Below, in pieces: positions 8,450 to 17,109 of a stretch of DNA of 64,000 nt; position 1 is the stretch's first letter, and every line of letters begins with the position of its first letter. Location of the stretch: the NCBI RefSeq assembly GCF_009258225.1, contig NZ_CP043617.1, positions 186,001-250,000 of the forward strand, in the 5' to 3' direction. The notes beneath the pieces are model-generated. The model had not been told where the DNA came from. It saw only the letters and a program-made list of their open reading frames with translations, and ran no database searches. Both the position numbers and the translations under genes were made by a program. The stretch is from Sulfurimonas lithotrophica. Its GTDB lineage: Bacteria > Campylobacterota > Campylobacteria > Campylobacterales > Sulfurimonadaceae.

Positions 8450-8904
8450 GATATTTTCTCCATTATCTCATCTATATTTTCAAATATAAGTTTTTTAGCC
8501 ATATCTTTTGTAACCTTTTGAGGTTCAAAATAATCGCTTACTATTTTAAATATAAAGCTATTCTTTACATCTTTAGTAGCTTTTATAAAACCTTTGCTCT
8601 CCATATCTACAACATCGTACTTATCGTAATTAACTTCATGTTCAACGCAAGTTAATTTGATATCCTTTGCATCCAACAGTTGACCAATTTTATATTTTTT
8701 ACTTGCTCCGCATATTCCTACATTAACTATTGTGTCAGTTTGGTTCATTTTTTTTACGATTTCGGATGCAGCTTCAAACATTTTTTTTGAACCGATTCCG
8801 CTAATAACTATACTCACGATATCATTTTGCTTATCTTTACCAAGTTGAAATTTATCGACAAAAGCTTGAGCTTCGCTTTTTAGAGCTAATATTATATATA
8901 TCAT
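8446..8904 (-). CDS. nucleoside phosphorylase-like (MTA/SAH nucleosidase fold) protein
   Basis: The 152-residue protein has the late motifs of the PNP/UDP family: a NVGICGAS loop, then VVDMESKGF, where Met-Glu contact the ribose in nucleosidases, and the KIVSDYF segment with the catalytic Asp. It is shorter than the usual 230 residues, lacking part of the N-terminal half of the fold, so it may be a divergent or minimal member. It could act on futalosine, methylthioadenosine or another nucleoside, or be a non-catalytic relative. It is co-transcribed with the downstream dehydrogenase. Confidence 0.7.
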   Translation of the reverse strand: MIYIILALKSEAQAFVDKFQLGKDKQNDIVSIVISGIGSKKMFEAASEIVKKMNQTDTIVNVGICGASKKYKIGQLLDAKDIKLTCVEHEVNYDKYDVVDMESKGFIKATKDVKNSFIFKIVSDYFEPQKVTKDMAKKLIFENIDEIMEKIS

Positions 8905-8928
8905 TTATACCACATTATTTTTTTTTGA

Positions 8929-8934
8929 TATAAT
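8929..8934 (+). promoter_or_regulatory. -10 box of the Hpt gene
   Basis: A TATAAT hexamer lies inside a T-rich run about 30 bases before the ATG of the Hpt protein, with no clear -35 box. Campylobacterota sigma-70 promoters typically show this form. An AAGGA ribosome site follows. Confidence 0.55.
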
Positions 8935-8963
8935 TTTATCAAAATAATATAAGGACTTTTATT

Positions 8964-9299
8964 ATGCCGATAGTTCATGCAGATTACTCAAACTTAGACC
9001 ATGAAGAGATGGCTGCAAGTATAGGTTTAAGTGCCAAACACGTACCTATCTTAATAGCTAGCTATCTTGAAGAAGCAGATGGAGGTTTGGCTAAATTAGA
9101 AGAATCGATTAATAAAAGAGATTATGCTGCTATTAAAGCAGACGCACACTTTATCAAAGGGAGTTCTGGTAATTTAAAATTTAATGAACTTTATGAAATG
9201 TCCAAGGAAATGGAATTCGCAGGAGCAGAAGCCGATGAAAGTTTTGATTACGAAGGCTACCTCAAGGCAATAAAAGAAGCAATCTCTACTATAAAATAA
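8964..9299 (+). CDS. stand-alone histidine phosphotransfer (Hpt) domain protein
   Basis: This 111-residue protein is a single Hpt domain. The phospho-accepting histidine lies in AHFIKGSSGNLKF, close to the family pattern HxLKGxSxxxG. Hpt proteins shuttle phosphate between hybrid histidine kinases and response regulators. No kinase gene is adjacent, so its partner must be encoded elsewhere. The ATG has an AAGGA ribosome site and is preceded by a TATAAT box. Confidence 0.85.
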   Translation: MPIVHADYSNLDHEEMAASIGLSAKHVPILIASYLEEADGGLAKLEESINKRDYAAIKADAHFIKGSSGNLKFNELYEMSKEMEFAGAEADESFDYEGYLKAIKEAISTIK

Positions 9300-9321
9300 T
9301 CTTTGTTTAAATATATTTAGC

Positions 9322-9327
9322 TACAAT
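9322..9327 (+). promoter_or_regulatory. -10 box of the SRP RNA gene
   Basis: TACAAT lies seven bases before the inferred 5' end of the 4.5S RNA at about 9334, which is the expected distance from -10 box to transcription start. No convincing -35 box is visible. Confidence 0.45.
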
Positions 9328-9333
9328 TTCATC

Positions 9334-9438
9334 GCTTCTCTTTAGACCTGTGCAATGGTGATTTAAGGCATCGTGTCAGGGTAGGAATACAGCAGCACAC
9401 CTTGTTTTGCTATGTGCCGCAGGTATCTGGGGGGAGGC
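9334..9438 (+). ncRNA. ffs: 4.5S signal recognition particle RNA
   Basis: The stretch GTCAGGGTAGGAATACAGCA, near 9375-9400, is the conserved domain IV loop bound by Ffh, matching the GUCAGG...GGAA...AGCAGC pattern of bacterial SRP RNAs. The flanking arms can pair: ACCTG (9346-9350) with CAGGT (9420-9424), and GCTTCTC (9334-9340) with GGGAGGC (9432-9438). The size of about 105 bases is usual for small bacterial SRP RNA. The ends are inferred from the pairing and could be off by a few bases. Confidence 0.9.
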
Positions 9439-9628
9439 ACCCTTTCTTATCTTTTAAATCCATCAATAATTAACACATAGTTTTAAACACATTATAAATT
9501 TTTTGCATTTAATTATTGTATATCTTTTTCCATAATAACAAAAATGTTTGTAAATGTTATTTTGCATTAATAATTCTTTAATTGTTAGTAGAGTAAAATA
9601 AATTTAATTTTAAAAGAAGGAAATATTA

Positions 9629-11383
9629 ATGTTTAGTAAAAAAGTAGTTTTAACTATAATAACCGCTATATTAATATTAGGTGGATGCGGGAATTCTAAT
9701 TCAGGTGGATTTGCAGTAAGCCAAATAAGTGGTACAGTAGCTACGGGTGAAGCTGCATCAGCTACGGTAACGATAGTAGGATCAAATGGCGAAACTGTTG
9801 TTACAAATGCGGATTCTCAAGGAAATTATTCGGCAGATACTACATATTTATTTTCACCCATGATGATAAAGGCTGTACTTGATAGAGACGGATCAACGCT
9901 ATATTCTTTTACGGCTACACCGAATAAAAATGTAAATGTAACTCCATTGACATCTTATATTGTAAATCACGCTGCCGTAGCATTGGAGACCTCAGGGGGA
10001 GCAAGTTATATGTTTAATCAGTTTCAAAGTGCAAATTCTCCTTCAAACATAGATGAAAACGTGCAAAATTCTATTACTACGTTAAATAATTATATATCTA
10101 CAACTATGTCAGCAAACGATGTTGATGGTTTTGACCATTTTAGCGATGAATTTTCAGCGAACCATGAAGGCTATGATGCTCTTTTAGATGCACTAGATAT
10201 TGACATATATGAAGATGATGTTATCATTCGCATCAACAGTAATATATTAAATACATTAAATTACAACATTGATGTAAATGAGATAAATGCTTCAGGAATA
10301 ATTTATGATATTACTACAGATAATCCTATAGCTAATGCAAATATCACTGCTACGGATAGAATGGGAAATAGTGTAAGCACTACAACAGATATTAACGGTA
10401 GTTTTACATTGGCAGTTGAGACAGTTCGGGTATATGACTTTACAATAACAGCTACCGGGTATGAAGATCAATTAGTACCAAATATTCCGTCATTTGTTTT
10501 TACTGAAACATCTGTAGGAGATGTCCCTATGTTACCAACAGGAGCTTCAGGGACAACAGCACTTTCGGGTAGGATAATAGATGCTAGAACAGCTGATACG
10601 GGTATATCAGATGCTACACTTATTATAAGAAGCGGTTTTGGTGAAAGGTTGGCAACACCTGTAGCTACTACTTCTACAGATAGCAACGGTACATTTAGTA
10701 TTAATTTACCTTATGGTTTTTATACGGTTGAGATGCAGCACGATTTATATTATAAAGTTTTTAAAAATATAAATATATACGGAGGTTCTACCGAATATGA
10801 TTTTAGTATGTTAGCGGATTTAACAGCAATTAATGCTTCAACAAATTTTTTCGCAACAATCACTTTAAATTGGGATGCCGATCCATCAGATTTAGATTCT
10901 CATTTAACAGGACCAGATTCAGTTTCAGGACGTTACCATCTAAATTTTGCCAATAGGACTATAAGAAGCAGTAACTATTATTCTAGCAACGATGCTTGTT
11001 CTCTTGGAATATTAGCTTCACTAGATCGTGATAGAACATCTTCTACTAACGGTTTACTACCTGAAACAACTACTATATGTAAGGTTGAAAGTGGTGGGAT
11101 GTATAAATATTATGTGCATCATTACTCAGGAACAGGTACAATGAGTCAAGGAAATGCAGAGGTTATAGTAAATACAAAAAATGGTACGGCACGTACATTT
11201 ACCGCTCCTAGTACAAATAGTGTCGGATATCATGATATATGGCATGTATTTAATATGGATTCATATGGAAATATTTATCCTGTAAATGAGATGATAGGTA
11301 ATGATGTTTACGACAGTACAATATTTGCAAGTTCTAGTAGAAGCTCAGAGATAGGTATATTTGAAAATTTACCTTCAAAATAA
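9629..11383 (+). CDS. lipoprotein with carboxypeptidase-regulatory-like repeats and YfaP-like domain
   Basis: An N-terminal lipoprotein signal ends in the lipobox LGGC with Cys20. The 584-residue chain holds at least two beta-sandwich modules of the carboxypeptidase regulatory type (near residues 220-290 and 310-395, each with ITGT-like starts, DxNGxF turns). A C-terminal segment beginning LNWDADPSDLDSHL resembles YfaP/DUF2135 domains that are found on secreted or surface proteins. It likely sits on the outer membrane or is exported. It lies just upstream of the type II secretion operon but has its own leader, so a functional link is only inference. Confidence 0.75.
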   Translation: MFSKKVVLTIITAILILGGCGNSNSGGFAVSQISGTVATGEAASATVTIVGSNGETVVTNADSQGNYSADTTYLFSPMMIKAVLDRDGSTLYSFTATPNKNVNVTPLTSYIVNHAAVALETSGGASYMFNQFQSANSPSNIDENVQNSITTLNNYISTTMSANDVDGFDHFSDEFSANHEGYDALLDALDIDIYEDDVIIRINSNILNTLNYNIDVNEINASGIIYDITTDNPIANANITATDRMGNSVSTTTDINGSFTLAVETVRVYDFTITATGYEDQLVPNIPSFVFTETSVGDVPMLPTGASGTTALSGRIIDARTADTGISDATLIIRSGFGERLATPVATTSTDSNGTFSINLPYGFYTVEMQHDLYYKVFKNINIYGGSTEYDFSMLADLTAINASTNFFATITLNWDADPSDLDSHLTGPDSVSGRYHLNFANRTIRSSNYYSSNDACSLGILASLDRDRTSSTNGLLPETTTICKVESGGMYKYYVHHYSGTGTMSQGNAEVIVNTKNGTARTFTAPSTNSVGYHDIWHVFNMDSYGNIYPVNEMIGNDVYDSTIFASSSRSSEIGIFENLPSK

Positions 11384-11441
11384 AATATACTTAATTTTGT
11401 TTTAACGCTAAATCAGTAACAAATTAGTAACAATAGGATAG

Positions 11442-11447
11442 TATAAT
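11442..11447 (+). promoter_or_regulatory. -10 box of the type II secretion operon
   Basis: TATAAT lies about 30 bases before the gspG ATG, in a short intergenic gap after the lipoprotein gene. It is the only strong promoter-like hexamer before the run of overlapping secretion genes. No clear -35 box is visible. Confidence 0.55.
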
Positions 11448-11475
11448 AACCATTATCAAAAATAAGGTTACATAT

Positions 11476-11910
11476 ATGCAAAACAAAAATTCACGTGCGG
11501 GTTTCTCTTTAATTGAGTTAATGATAGTTATCGTTATTTTGGGTCTTTTAGCAGCTATGGTGATGCCAAGCCTCACAGGGAAAGGCGAAGAAGCTAAAAG
11601 AGATTTGGTGTGTGTTCAGATGAAATCTCTTTATAACGGTGCACTAGATATGTTTAAACTAAATAACTCTCTGTATCCATCAACTGAAGAGGGCTTAGAA
11701 GCGTTAACAAAAAACCCTGATGAAGAAAAATATCCAAACTATTCTAAAAGCGGATATTTAAAAGATAACAAACTTCCAAAGGATTCTTGGGGTAACGACT
11801 TTGTATATATAAATGATGACGGTATTGTAGAGCTTATCTCTTTAGGTGCCGATAGAAAAGAGGGTGGTAAAAATGAAGCTGCCGATATTAAGATGAGTGA
11901 GTGTAAGTAG
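11476..11910 (+). CDS. gspG: type II secretion major pseudopilin GspG
   Basis: GspG builds the periplasmic pseudopilus that pushes substrates through the secretin. The prepilin cleavage site is RAG followed by FSLIELMIVIVILGLLAA, shown in outline, with the conserved Glu5 of the mature protein. The C-terminal part has the GspG signature of a small beta-sheet with DSWGNDFVY and YPSTEEGLEAL. At 144 residues it is of standard length. It leads the operon, which matches its need in high amounts. Confidence 0.93.
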   Translation: MQNKNSRAGFSLIELMIVIVILGLLAAMVMPSLTGKGEEAKRDLVCVQMKSLYNGALDMFKLNNSLYPSTEEGLEALTKNPDEEKYPNYSKSGYLKDNKLPKDSWGNDFVYINDDGIVELISLGADRKEGGKNEAADIKMSECK

Positions 11911-11915
11911 GTTTA

Positions 11916-12446
11916 GTGAAACGCTCCGCATTTTCCCTAATTGAACTTCTTATAGTCGTCGTTATAGTAGGGGTTGTATATACTTTTGCTATATCGAACT
12001 TTGAAAATGTAAAGCAAAACAAAGTAAAACCGACACTATTAAATCTAAAATCTTTGCTAAATAAAATAAGTAAAAATAACTATGCAGAACTCATATGTTT
12101 AGACAAGTGCAAAAGTTGTAATCTTTATGTTGACGGTGTCTTAGATGCAAATGCATCTGCAGAGTTTGAAGATTTTTTAGATGAAGATGTTAAAGTTTAT
12201 AGATACGACGTAAACTATGGCTTGGTAAGTTTACAAAATAAAGTGTTTTTTAATTATGAAAATACACAAGAAGAGATATGTTTCTCTTTAAGTGTAGATA
12301 CAAATGGGGTAAGTGAACAGTTGATAGTCGAATATAAAGATAAGTTTTATGATTTTTCTCCATATTTTACAAATACAAAAGTTTATTTGAGCGCATCTGA
12401 CATAAGTGATGTTAGAGAAGATTTATATCAAGAGGTACTTAGATGA
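11916..12446 (+). CDS. minor pseudopilin, GspH-like
   Basis: A very short leader (MKRSA) precedes a class-III prepilin motif FSLIELLIVVVIVGVVYTF with Glu5. The remaining 150 residues are not conserved enough to name with certainty; two cysteine pairs (CLDKC, KSCN) may form a periplasmic disulphide. The GTG start at 11916 lies five bases after gspG and the stop overlaps gspF. The position after gspG suggests GspH, but GspI is possible. The role is a minor pseudopilin that caps or primes the pseudopilus. Confidence 0.75.
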   Translation: MKRSAFSLIELLIVVVIVGVVYTFAISNFENVKQNKVKPTLLNLKSLLNKISKNNYAELICLDKCKSCNLYVDGVLDANASAEFEDFLDEDVKVYRYDVNYGLVSLQNKVFFNYENTQEEICFSLSVDTNGVSEQLIVEYKDKFYDFSPYFTNTKVYLSASDISDVREDLYQEVLR

Positions 12447-13657
12447 TATTTAAGTACAAGGGTGTAAGTAACGAAGGGAAAAAACTTTCACTTAAAGTAG
12501 AGGCTTCAAGTCTTAATGAAGCAAAGTCAAAACTAAAAGCAAACGGTATAATCCTCCAAAGTATAGAAGAAGACAGCCCGTCTATTTTTGAAAGTATCTC
12601 TGTTTTAGGAAAATATAAAATTCCCTCAAAAGAACTCTCAGCTCTCTCACGGGAACTCTCCATGTATATCCGTTCAGGTATATCTATAGTCTCAGCTATA
12701 AAAATAGTGCAAACACATTATGAAAAAAACAAAAAGATGAAACTCTTTTTAAGCACTGTAAGTACGCATCTGGATGAGGGAAAAAACTTCTATACGGCTT
12801 TAAGCACTCAAGAAGTTGCCCAGCTTCCGAGTTTTTATATAGAGAGTATAAAGGTAAGTGAAAACGGTGGTATTTTAGATGAGGTTTTGATGGAACTTAG
12901 CCGCTTTTTAAAAGAGCAAGATGCTATAAATAAAGAGATAAAAGGTGCATTTGCATATCCTAGTTTTATGATAATCATCTCTTTAGTTATGATATCTTTT
13001 ATGCTCGCTTTCGTAGTACCTGAAATTACAGGAATATTTGAATCAATGGATCAAGAACTTCCTACTCCTACAAAGTTTGTTATAGCGATGGGGGATTTTT
13101 TTAATAATAACTTTACGACACTTTTGGGCTTTTTGTTTGCATTTGTCGTTATATTTTTAATATTGATGAAAAAGAGTAAATCTTTTGCATATATGATACA
13201 TAAACTTCTTCTAAAACTGCCGCTTTTTGGAGAGATAGTTCAAAAAAGCGAGCTGGCACGTTTTTCATACATTGCATCTTTGCTTACACGCTCAGGAGTC
13301 CCTTTTGTCCAGACAATAAACTTAAGTGCGAACATCTTAAATAATCTGGTACTAAAAGATATGTTTGTACTTGCCAGCAAAAAAGTAGTTGAGGGGAAAC
13401 TGCTATCTTCTGCTTTAAACAACTCAAATGTAAAAATCGACAATGCTTTTATTCAGTCTATTGCTTTGGGTGAAGAGACAAGTCAACTTCAAAATGTACT
13501 GACAAATACGAGTGAGCTTTATTTTGAAGAAAACCGCGATAAAATAGGAATGCTTTTAACTCTGCTTGAACCTGCACTTATGTTGTTTGTAGGTGCAAGT
13601 ATCGGGTTTATCGTAGCTGCTATGTTACTTCCTATTTTTTCAATGAGCATCAGCTAA
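12443..13657 (+). CDS. gspF: type II secretion inner-membrane platform protein GspF
   Basis: GspF is the polytopic membrane platform that couples the GspE ATPase to pseudopilus assembly. The 404-residue protein has two repeated cytoplasmic GspF domains (around residues 65-190 and 265-390) and three hydrophobic segments near 170-190, 215-240 and 375-400. The motif SxxxPSFYIESIKVSENGG and its partner later in the chain are typical. It overlaps its neighbour upstream by four bases (ATGA). Confidence 0.92.
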   Translation: MIFKYKGVSNEGKKLSLKVEASSLNEAKSKLKANGIILQSIEEDSPSIFESISVLGKYKIPSKELSALSRELSMYIRSGISIVSAIKIVQTHYEKNKKMKLFLSTVSTHLDEGKNFYTALSTQEVAQLPSFYIESIKVSENGGILDEVLMELSRFLKEQDAINKEIKGAFAYPSFMIIISLVMISFMLAFVVPEITGIFESMDQELPTPTKFVIAMGDFFNNNFTTLLGFLFAFVVIFLILMKKSKSFAYMIHKLLLKLPLFGEIVQKSELARFSYIASLLTRSGVPFVQTINLSANILNNLVLKDMFVLASKKVVEGKLLSSALNNSNVKIDNAFIQSIALGEETSQLQNVLTNTSELYFEENRDKIGMLLTLLEPALMLFVGASIGFIVAAMLLPIFSMSIS

Positions 13658-14580
13658 TGAAAAAAGGTATAGCACTTTTAATAACTCTGTTTTTTATAAT
13701 GGCGATAACTATAAGTATAGGTATCGGTTTTAAGTATGTTAATGAAGCTAAAGCAACCATAAAAGATGAAAATTTTTTGCTTCAGACAAATATAATTATT
13801 GATGATGTTTTAACTTTTTTAAAAAATTCACAGGAATTAAAACTTATTAAAGACGATGATTCTGGCGAAGCATTTGATATTTTTTTGGCACAGAGTGAAT
13901 TTATCCCTTTTGAAATCGAAGATATAAAAGTTGTAATCTCTATAAAAAGTGCCAGAAGAAAAGTAAATTTAAATGATTTGCTAGAGTTAGAAGTAGTTGA
14001 TAATCAGGAAGAACCAAAGCAACTACAACAGTTTAAAAGTTTTTTGAGCGGATACAATGTGAATCTAAGCTATGTGGATATGTTAAGGGATTCGGTTTCA
14101 AAATATGATATTAACTATGCTCCTTCAACAGGTATTTTAGAAGCAAAACCGGATATTTTTCGTGATTATATAGCATCATACGAACATCTTGATGAGATAA
14201 ACGAATATTATAAAAATACTTATTATGAAAACTATTTATCTGCCATAAATTTTAAAGATATTTTTTATGTCGGTAAAACAGGCTCAAAGGATAACAACAC
14301 GACACAAAGTGATTATTGTATAGATAATTTATATATGACAGCGTGGACCAGACATATGCTTGAGGGCATAACACTTGAAGCTGCACAAGAGTATATACCC
14401 GAAGATGCAAATGATTCAAATCTTAGTGAGATACAAGGGTTTAAATTGTGTGATTCAACTGAATCCAGAATGTTTTTAGATGTAGGGTTAGAAATTATTC
14501 AAGGGAAAAAAACAGCGAACATCAGCTTTGAATATGATATAAAACAGACAAAAGGGTATAATTTTTCTTATGAAATTTAA
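13657..14580 (+). CDS. gspK: minor pseudopilin GspK-like
   Basis: The N terminus MKKGIALLITLFFIMAI is that of GspK pseudopilins, which lack the Glu5 of major pseudopilins and start with a GxALL pattern. A central RRKVNLNDLL segment resembles the conserved GspK RxNLN turn. The 307-residue size is large for a pseudopilin, as is usual for GspK, which sits at the tip of the pseudopilus. It follows gspF with a one-base overlap. The assignment rests on N terminus, size and position. Confidence 0.7.
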   Translation: MKKGIALLITLFFIMAITISIGIGFKYVNEAKATIKDENFLLQTNIIIDDVLTFLKNSQELKLIKDDDSGEAFDIFLAQSEFIPFEIEDIKVVISIKSARRKVNLNDLLELEVVDNQEEPKQLQQFKSFLSGYNVNLSYVDMLRDSVSKYDINYAPSTGILEAKPDIFRDYIASYEHLDEINEYYKNTYYENYLSAINFKDIFYVGKTGSKDNNTTQSDYCIDNLYMTAWTRHMLEGITLEAAQEYIPEDANDSNLSEIQGFKLCDSTESRMFLDVGLEIIQGKKTANISFEYDIKQTKGYNFSYEI

Positions 14581-15382
14581 TGTGAAAAAAAATAGAATAG
14601 TCTTTTTAGACCCACACTCATCTATAACTGTAACAAGTGATGAAAAAATAGATTTGATATTGTCACCATCGCTTTACTGGGTTCAAAAGGTGAAATTACC
14701 GGTTAAATATGTCAGAGAAGTAAAAAAATTATTGCCTAGCTTATTTGAAGATATTTTACCTGAGGGTAATTACAGCTATAGTGTTTATAAAGATGAGAGT
14801 TTAGACGGAAGCTATTTTATTTTTGCATATGAAGATAAGCGTATTATAGATTTGGCATCTAGTTTTGGAATAAGCTCTTCAAATATAGCTAGTGTACGTT
14901 TTGCGCAATCTGTTTTACATGATTTGCAAGGTGCGGTTAAAATAAATGAAACTCAAAGCATCTACGTAAAAGACGGTGTTGTTACATTAGTACCTTGTTG
15001 CTGGATAGAAGAGAGCGGGAATATAAACTTAGATTCTATAAAATTATCACGTCATACTATAACTTTAGCTCAGTTTGGACATATTGTCGATAATTCAAGT
15101 TTATACAAAATAGCTGCTGTTTTAGTTGTTTTTTCTTTACTTTTCTTTGCAGAATATTTTATAACAAAACAAAAGATAGCTTCACTGCAAGAGCAAAAAA
15201 GTGAGCTTTTTACAAAGTATGACTTAAAACCTACAATGTTTCAAAATAAAGCACTTTTGAAAAAATATAAAGATATTCATAAAAACCAAACAAAGCTAAG
15301 ACAAGAGCTTGCAAAAAAACTAAAACAAAAAAATATAAAACTTATAACTTATAAAAACAATACCTTAAAGGTTGAATCATGA
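14570..15382 (+). CDS. type II secretion assembly protein GspL-like
   Basis: The 270-residue protein has a cytoplasmic actin-like half without clear nucleotide motifs, one transmembrane helix near residues 182-202 (AAVLVVFSLLFFAEYFI), and a periplasmic lysine-rich coiled coil. This topology and the position between gspK and a small GspM-like gene fit GspL, which holds GspE at the membrane. Sequence similarity is weak and I place it mainly by synteny. It overlaps gspK by 11 bases. Confidence 0.6.
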   Translation: MKFNVKKNRIVFLDPHSSITVTSDEKIDLILSPSLYWVQKVKLPVKYVREVKKLLPSLFEDILPEGNYSYSVYKDESLDGSYFIFAYEDKRIIDLASSFGISSSNIASVRFAQSVLHDLQGAVKINETQSIYVKDGVVTLVPCCWIEESGNINLDSIKLSRHTITLAQFGHIVDNSSLYKIAAVLVVFSLLFFAEYFITKQKIASLQEQKSELFTKYDLKPTMFQNKALLKKYKDIHKNQTKLRQELAKKLKQKNIKLITYKNNTLKVES

Positions 15383-15786
15383 ATCGTATCAACCCATTAT
15401 ATATAGGTGCATTGCTTATAATGGTTTTAGCTTTGTCCATATATTCACTCGGTTCTGCAAAAAAATCTTTAAATGAAGAGAAAGAGAGTTTTAAAGAGAT
15501 TCAAAAAATAGCGAATGAACTTAGCTCTCTTAAAAAAGCATATTCAAATAAAAAAATGAACGAGAGGGCTATAAGAAGACTTTTGGCACACTCTTATTTA
15601 AAATCGGCAGCTATAGATGCAGAGTATCAAAAAAATACTTTAAAACTTAAAAGTAAAAGTATGGATAAAAAAGCACTTGATTTTTTAATGGGCAAACTGC
15701 TTAATTCTACCTACAATATTACAAAAATGACAGTTAAAAGATTAAGTGAACAAAAAGCTAGCTTAGAGTTGGAGATAAAATGGTAA
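15379..15786 (+). CDS. type II secretion GspM-like protein
   Basis: This 135-residue protein has one N-terminal membrane helix (LYIGALLIMVLALSIYSL) followed by a coiled coil and a small C-terminal ferredoxin-like region, the layout of GspM. It overlaps both neighbours by four to seven bases. GspM partners GspL in the inner-membrane assembly platform. No strong sequence signature is visible, so the call rests on topology and gene order. Confidence 0.55.
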   Translation: MNRINPLYIGALLIMVLALSIYSLGSAKKSLNEEKESFKEIQKIANELSSLKKAYSNKKMNERAIRRLLAHSYLKSAAIDAEYQKNTLKLKSKSMDKKALDFLMGKLLNSTYNITKMTVKRLSEQKASLELEIKW

Positions 15787-16310
15787 AGCTGGCTAAAGTG
15801 TTCGGATACTCGCTATTTTTTGTTTTAGCACTTATGTATTTTACTCCAAAAGTTGCACTCTATTATTTTGCAGAGATGCAATTAAAACCATATGGTGTTA
15901 TTGTAACTGATGAGAATGTAGTCGATAATGGTTTTACCTTAGGTGTAAAAGATGCCTTAGTTACTTTTAAAGAGATAGAGAGTGCCAAAATAAAAGATGT
16001 AAACATTGCCCTGTTTGGTATATATAACAAAGTAAGTTTAAGTGATATAACGCTTGCATCTACGGCAGCTTCTTTTGTTCCGACAGACGTAAAAACGATA
16101 GATATTACATACACTATATTAAATCCCCTAAATATAGTCGCAGTATCAAGCGGTGGATTCGGCGAAGTAAAAGCAGAGGTAAATTTACTAGAGAAAAAAA
16201 TGCTTTTGAAACTTGAACCCTCAAAGATAATGAGTCAAAAATATACAAACACCTTGAGAAATTTACAAAAATCAAAAGATGGAGGATATGAATATGCAAA
16301 AACTTTCTAA
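15780..16310 (+). CDS. type II secretion GspN-like protein
   Basis: A single N-terminal membrane helix precedes a 150-residue periplasmic part rich in beta strands and small residues, resembling GspN/AsmA-like proteins. The 176-residue length is shorter than the 250 usual for GspN. It sits between GspM-like and GspC-like genes, overlapping both. GspN is an accessory part of some type II systems. The call depends on position and topology and is moderate. Confidence 0.5.
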   Translation: MVKLAKVFGYSLFFVLALMYFTPKVALYYFAEMQLKPYGVIVTDENVVDNGFTLGVKDALVTFKEIESAKIKDVNIALFGIYNKVSLSDITLASTAASFVPTDVKTIDITYTILNPLNIVAVSSGGFGEVKAEVNLLEKKMLLKLEPSKIMSQKYTNTLRNLQKSKDGGYEYAKTF

Positions 16311-17109
16311 TTCCCCAATCTTAAAAATCATAAGTATGTTGTTGATGTTGTTGGTAGCTGCAAAAGTTATATCTCTTATAGTTTTATACCTTCTTCCTAG
16401 TGACGGGATTGAACTAAGTATAGAGGAATCATACCAGCCAAAATATCAAAGGGTAGATTTTAAAAATATGTTAAACACTGCACAAACTGCACAATCATCT
16501 AAAAAAGAGTTTGTGCAAAGCGGTATAAGTATGACAAATATGATTTTAAAAGGTCTTTACGGTACTCAAAACAGCGGTTTTATAATAGTAGCTTTAAAAT
16601 CAAAACCTAAAGATACTCAAATAGTTGAAGTAGGGGAAGTTTATAAGGGTTATAAACTTGTAGGTATTGAGAAAAAATCTGCAACATTTACAAAAAACTC
16701 AACAAAATATACTTTAAATTTAGAGGCTTTAAAAATCAATACACAAAATGTTAAATCTAAAGTTAGAGATGCAAACGGCGATGAGCAGATAAGTCAAAAA
16801 ATAGTTAGCAAGAACGATATCGAGCATTACGCAAAAAACCCTAAAGATATTTGGAAAGAGATATCTATAATGGAAGTTAAAGATGGTAAAGCGATAAAAG
16901 GTTTTAAAGTTACAAGAATAAAACCAAATTCAAAAATTGCAACTTTGGGACTTAAAAAAGACGATATTATCATTAAGGCAAACAATGTAGTACTAAAATC
17001 TTACAGGGATGCACTTAATATTTACTCAAAAATTAAAGATATAGACGTCGTACAGATTGTAGTAATCCGTAACGGAATTGAAAAGGAGATAGTATATGAA
17101 ATTAATTAA
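16294..17109 (+). CDS. type II secretion protein GspC-like with PDZ domain
   Basis: An N-terminal membrane helix (residues 10-32) is followed by a periplasmic homology region near 85-145 and a C-terminal PDZ-like domain with IKPNSKIATLGLKKDDII. This is the GspC layout, linking inner-membrane platform to the secretin. The frame is open from 16279, but the ATG at 16294 has GGAGG eight bases upstream and is the best start. It overlaps the secretin gene by 14 bases, consistent with coupled synthesis of interacting partners. Confidence 0.75.
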   Translation: MQKLSNSPILKIISMLLMLLVAAKVISLIVLYLLPSDGIELSIEESYQPKYQRVDFKNMLNTAQTAQSSKKEFVQSGISMTNMILKGLYGTQNSGFIIVALKSKPKDTQIVEVGEVYKGYKLVGIEKKSATFTKNSTKYTLNLEALKINTQNVKSKVRDANGDEQISQKIVSKNDIEHYAKNPKDIWKEISIMEVKDGKAIKGFKVTRIKPNSKIATLGLKKDDIIIKANNVVLKSYRDALNIYSKIKDIDVVQIVVIRNGIEKEIVYEIN

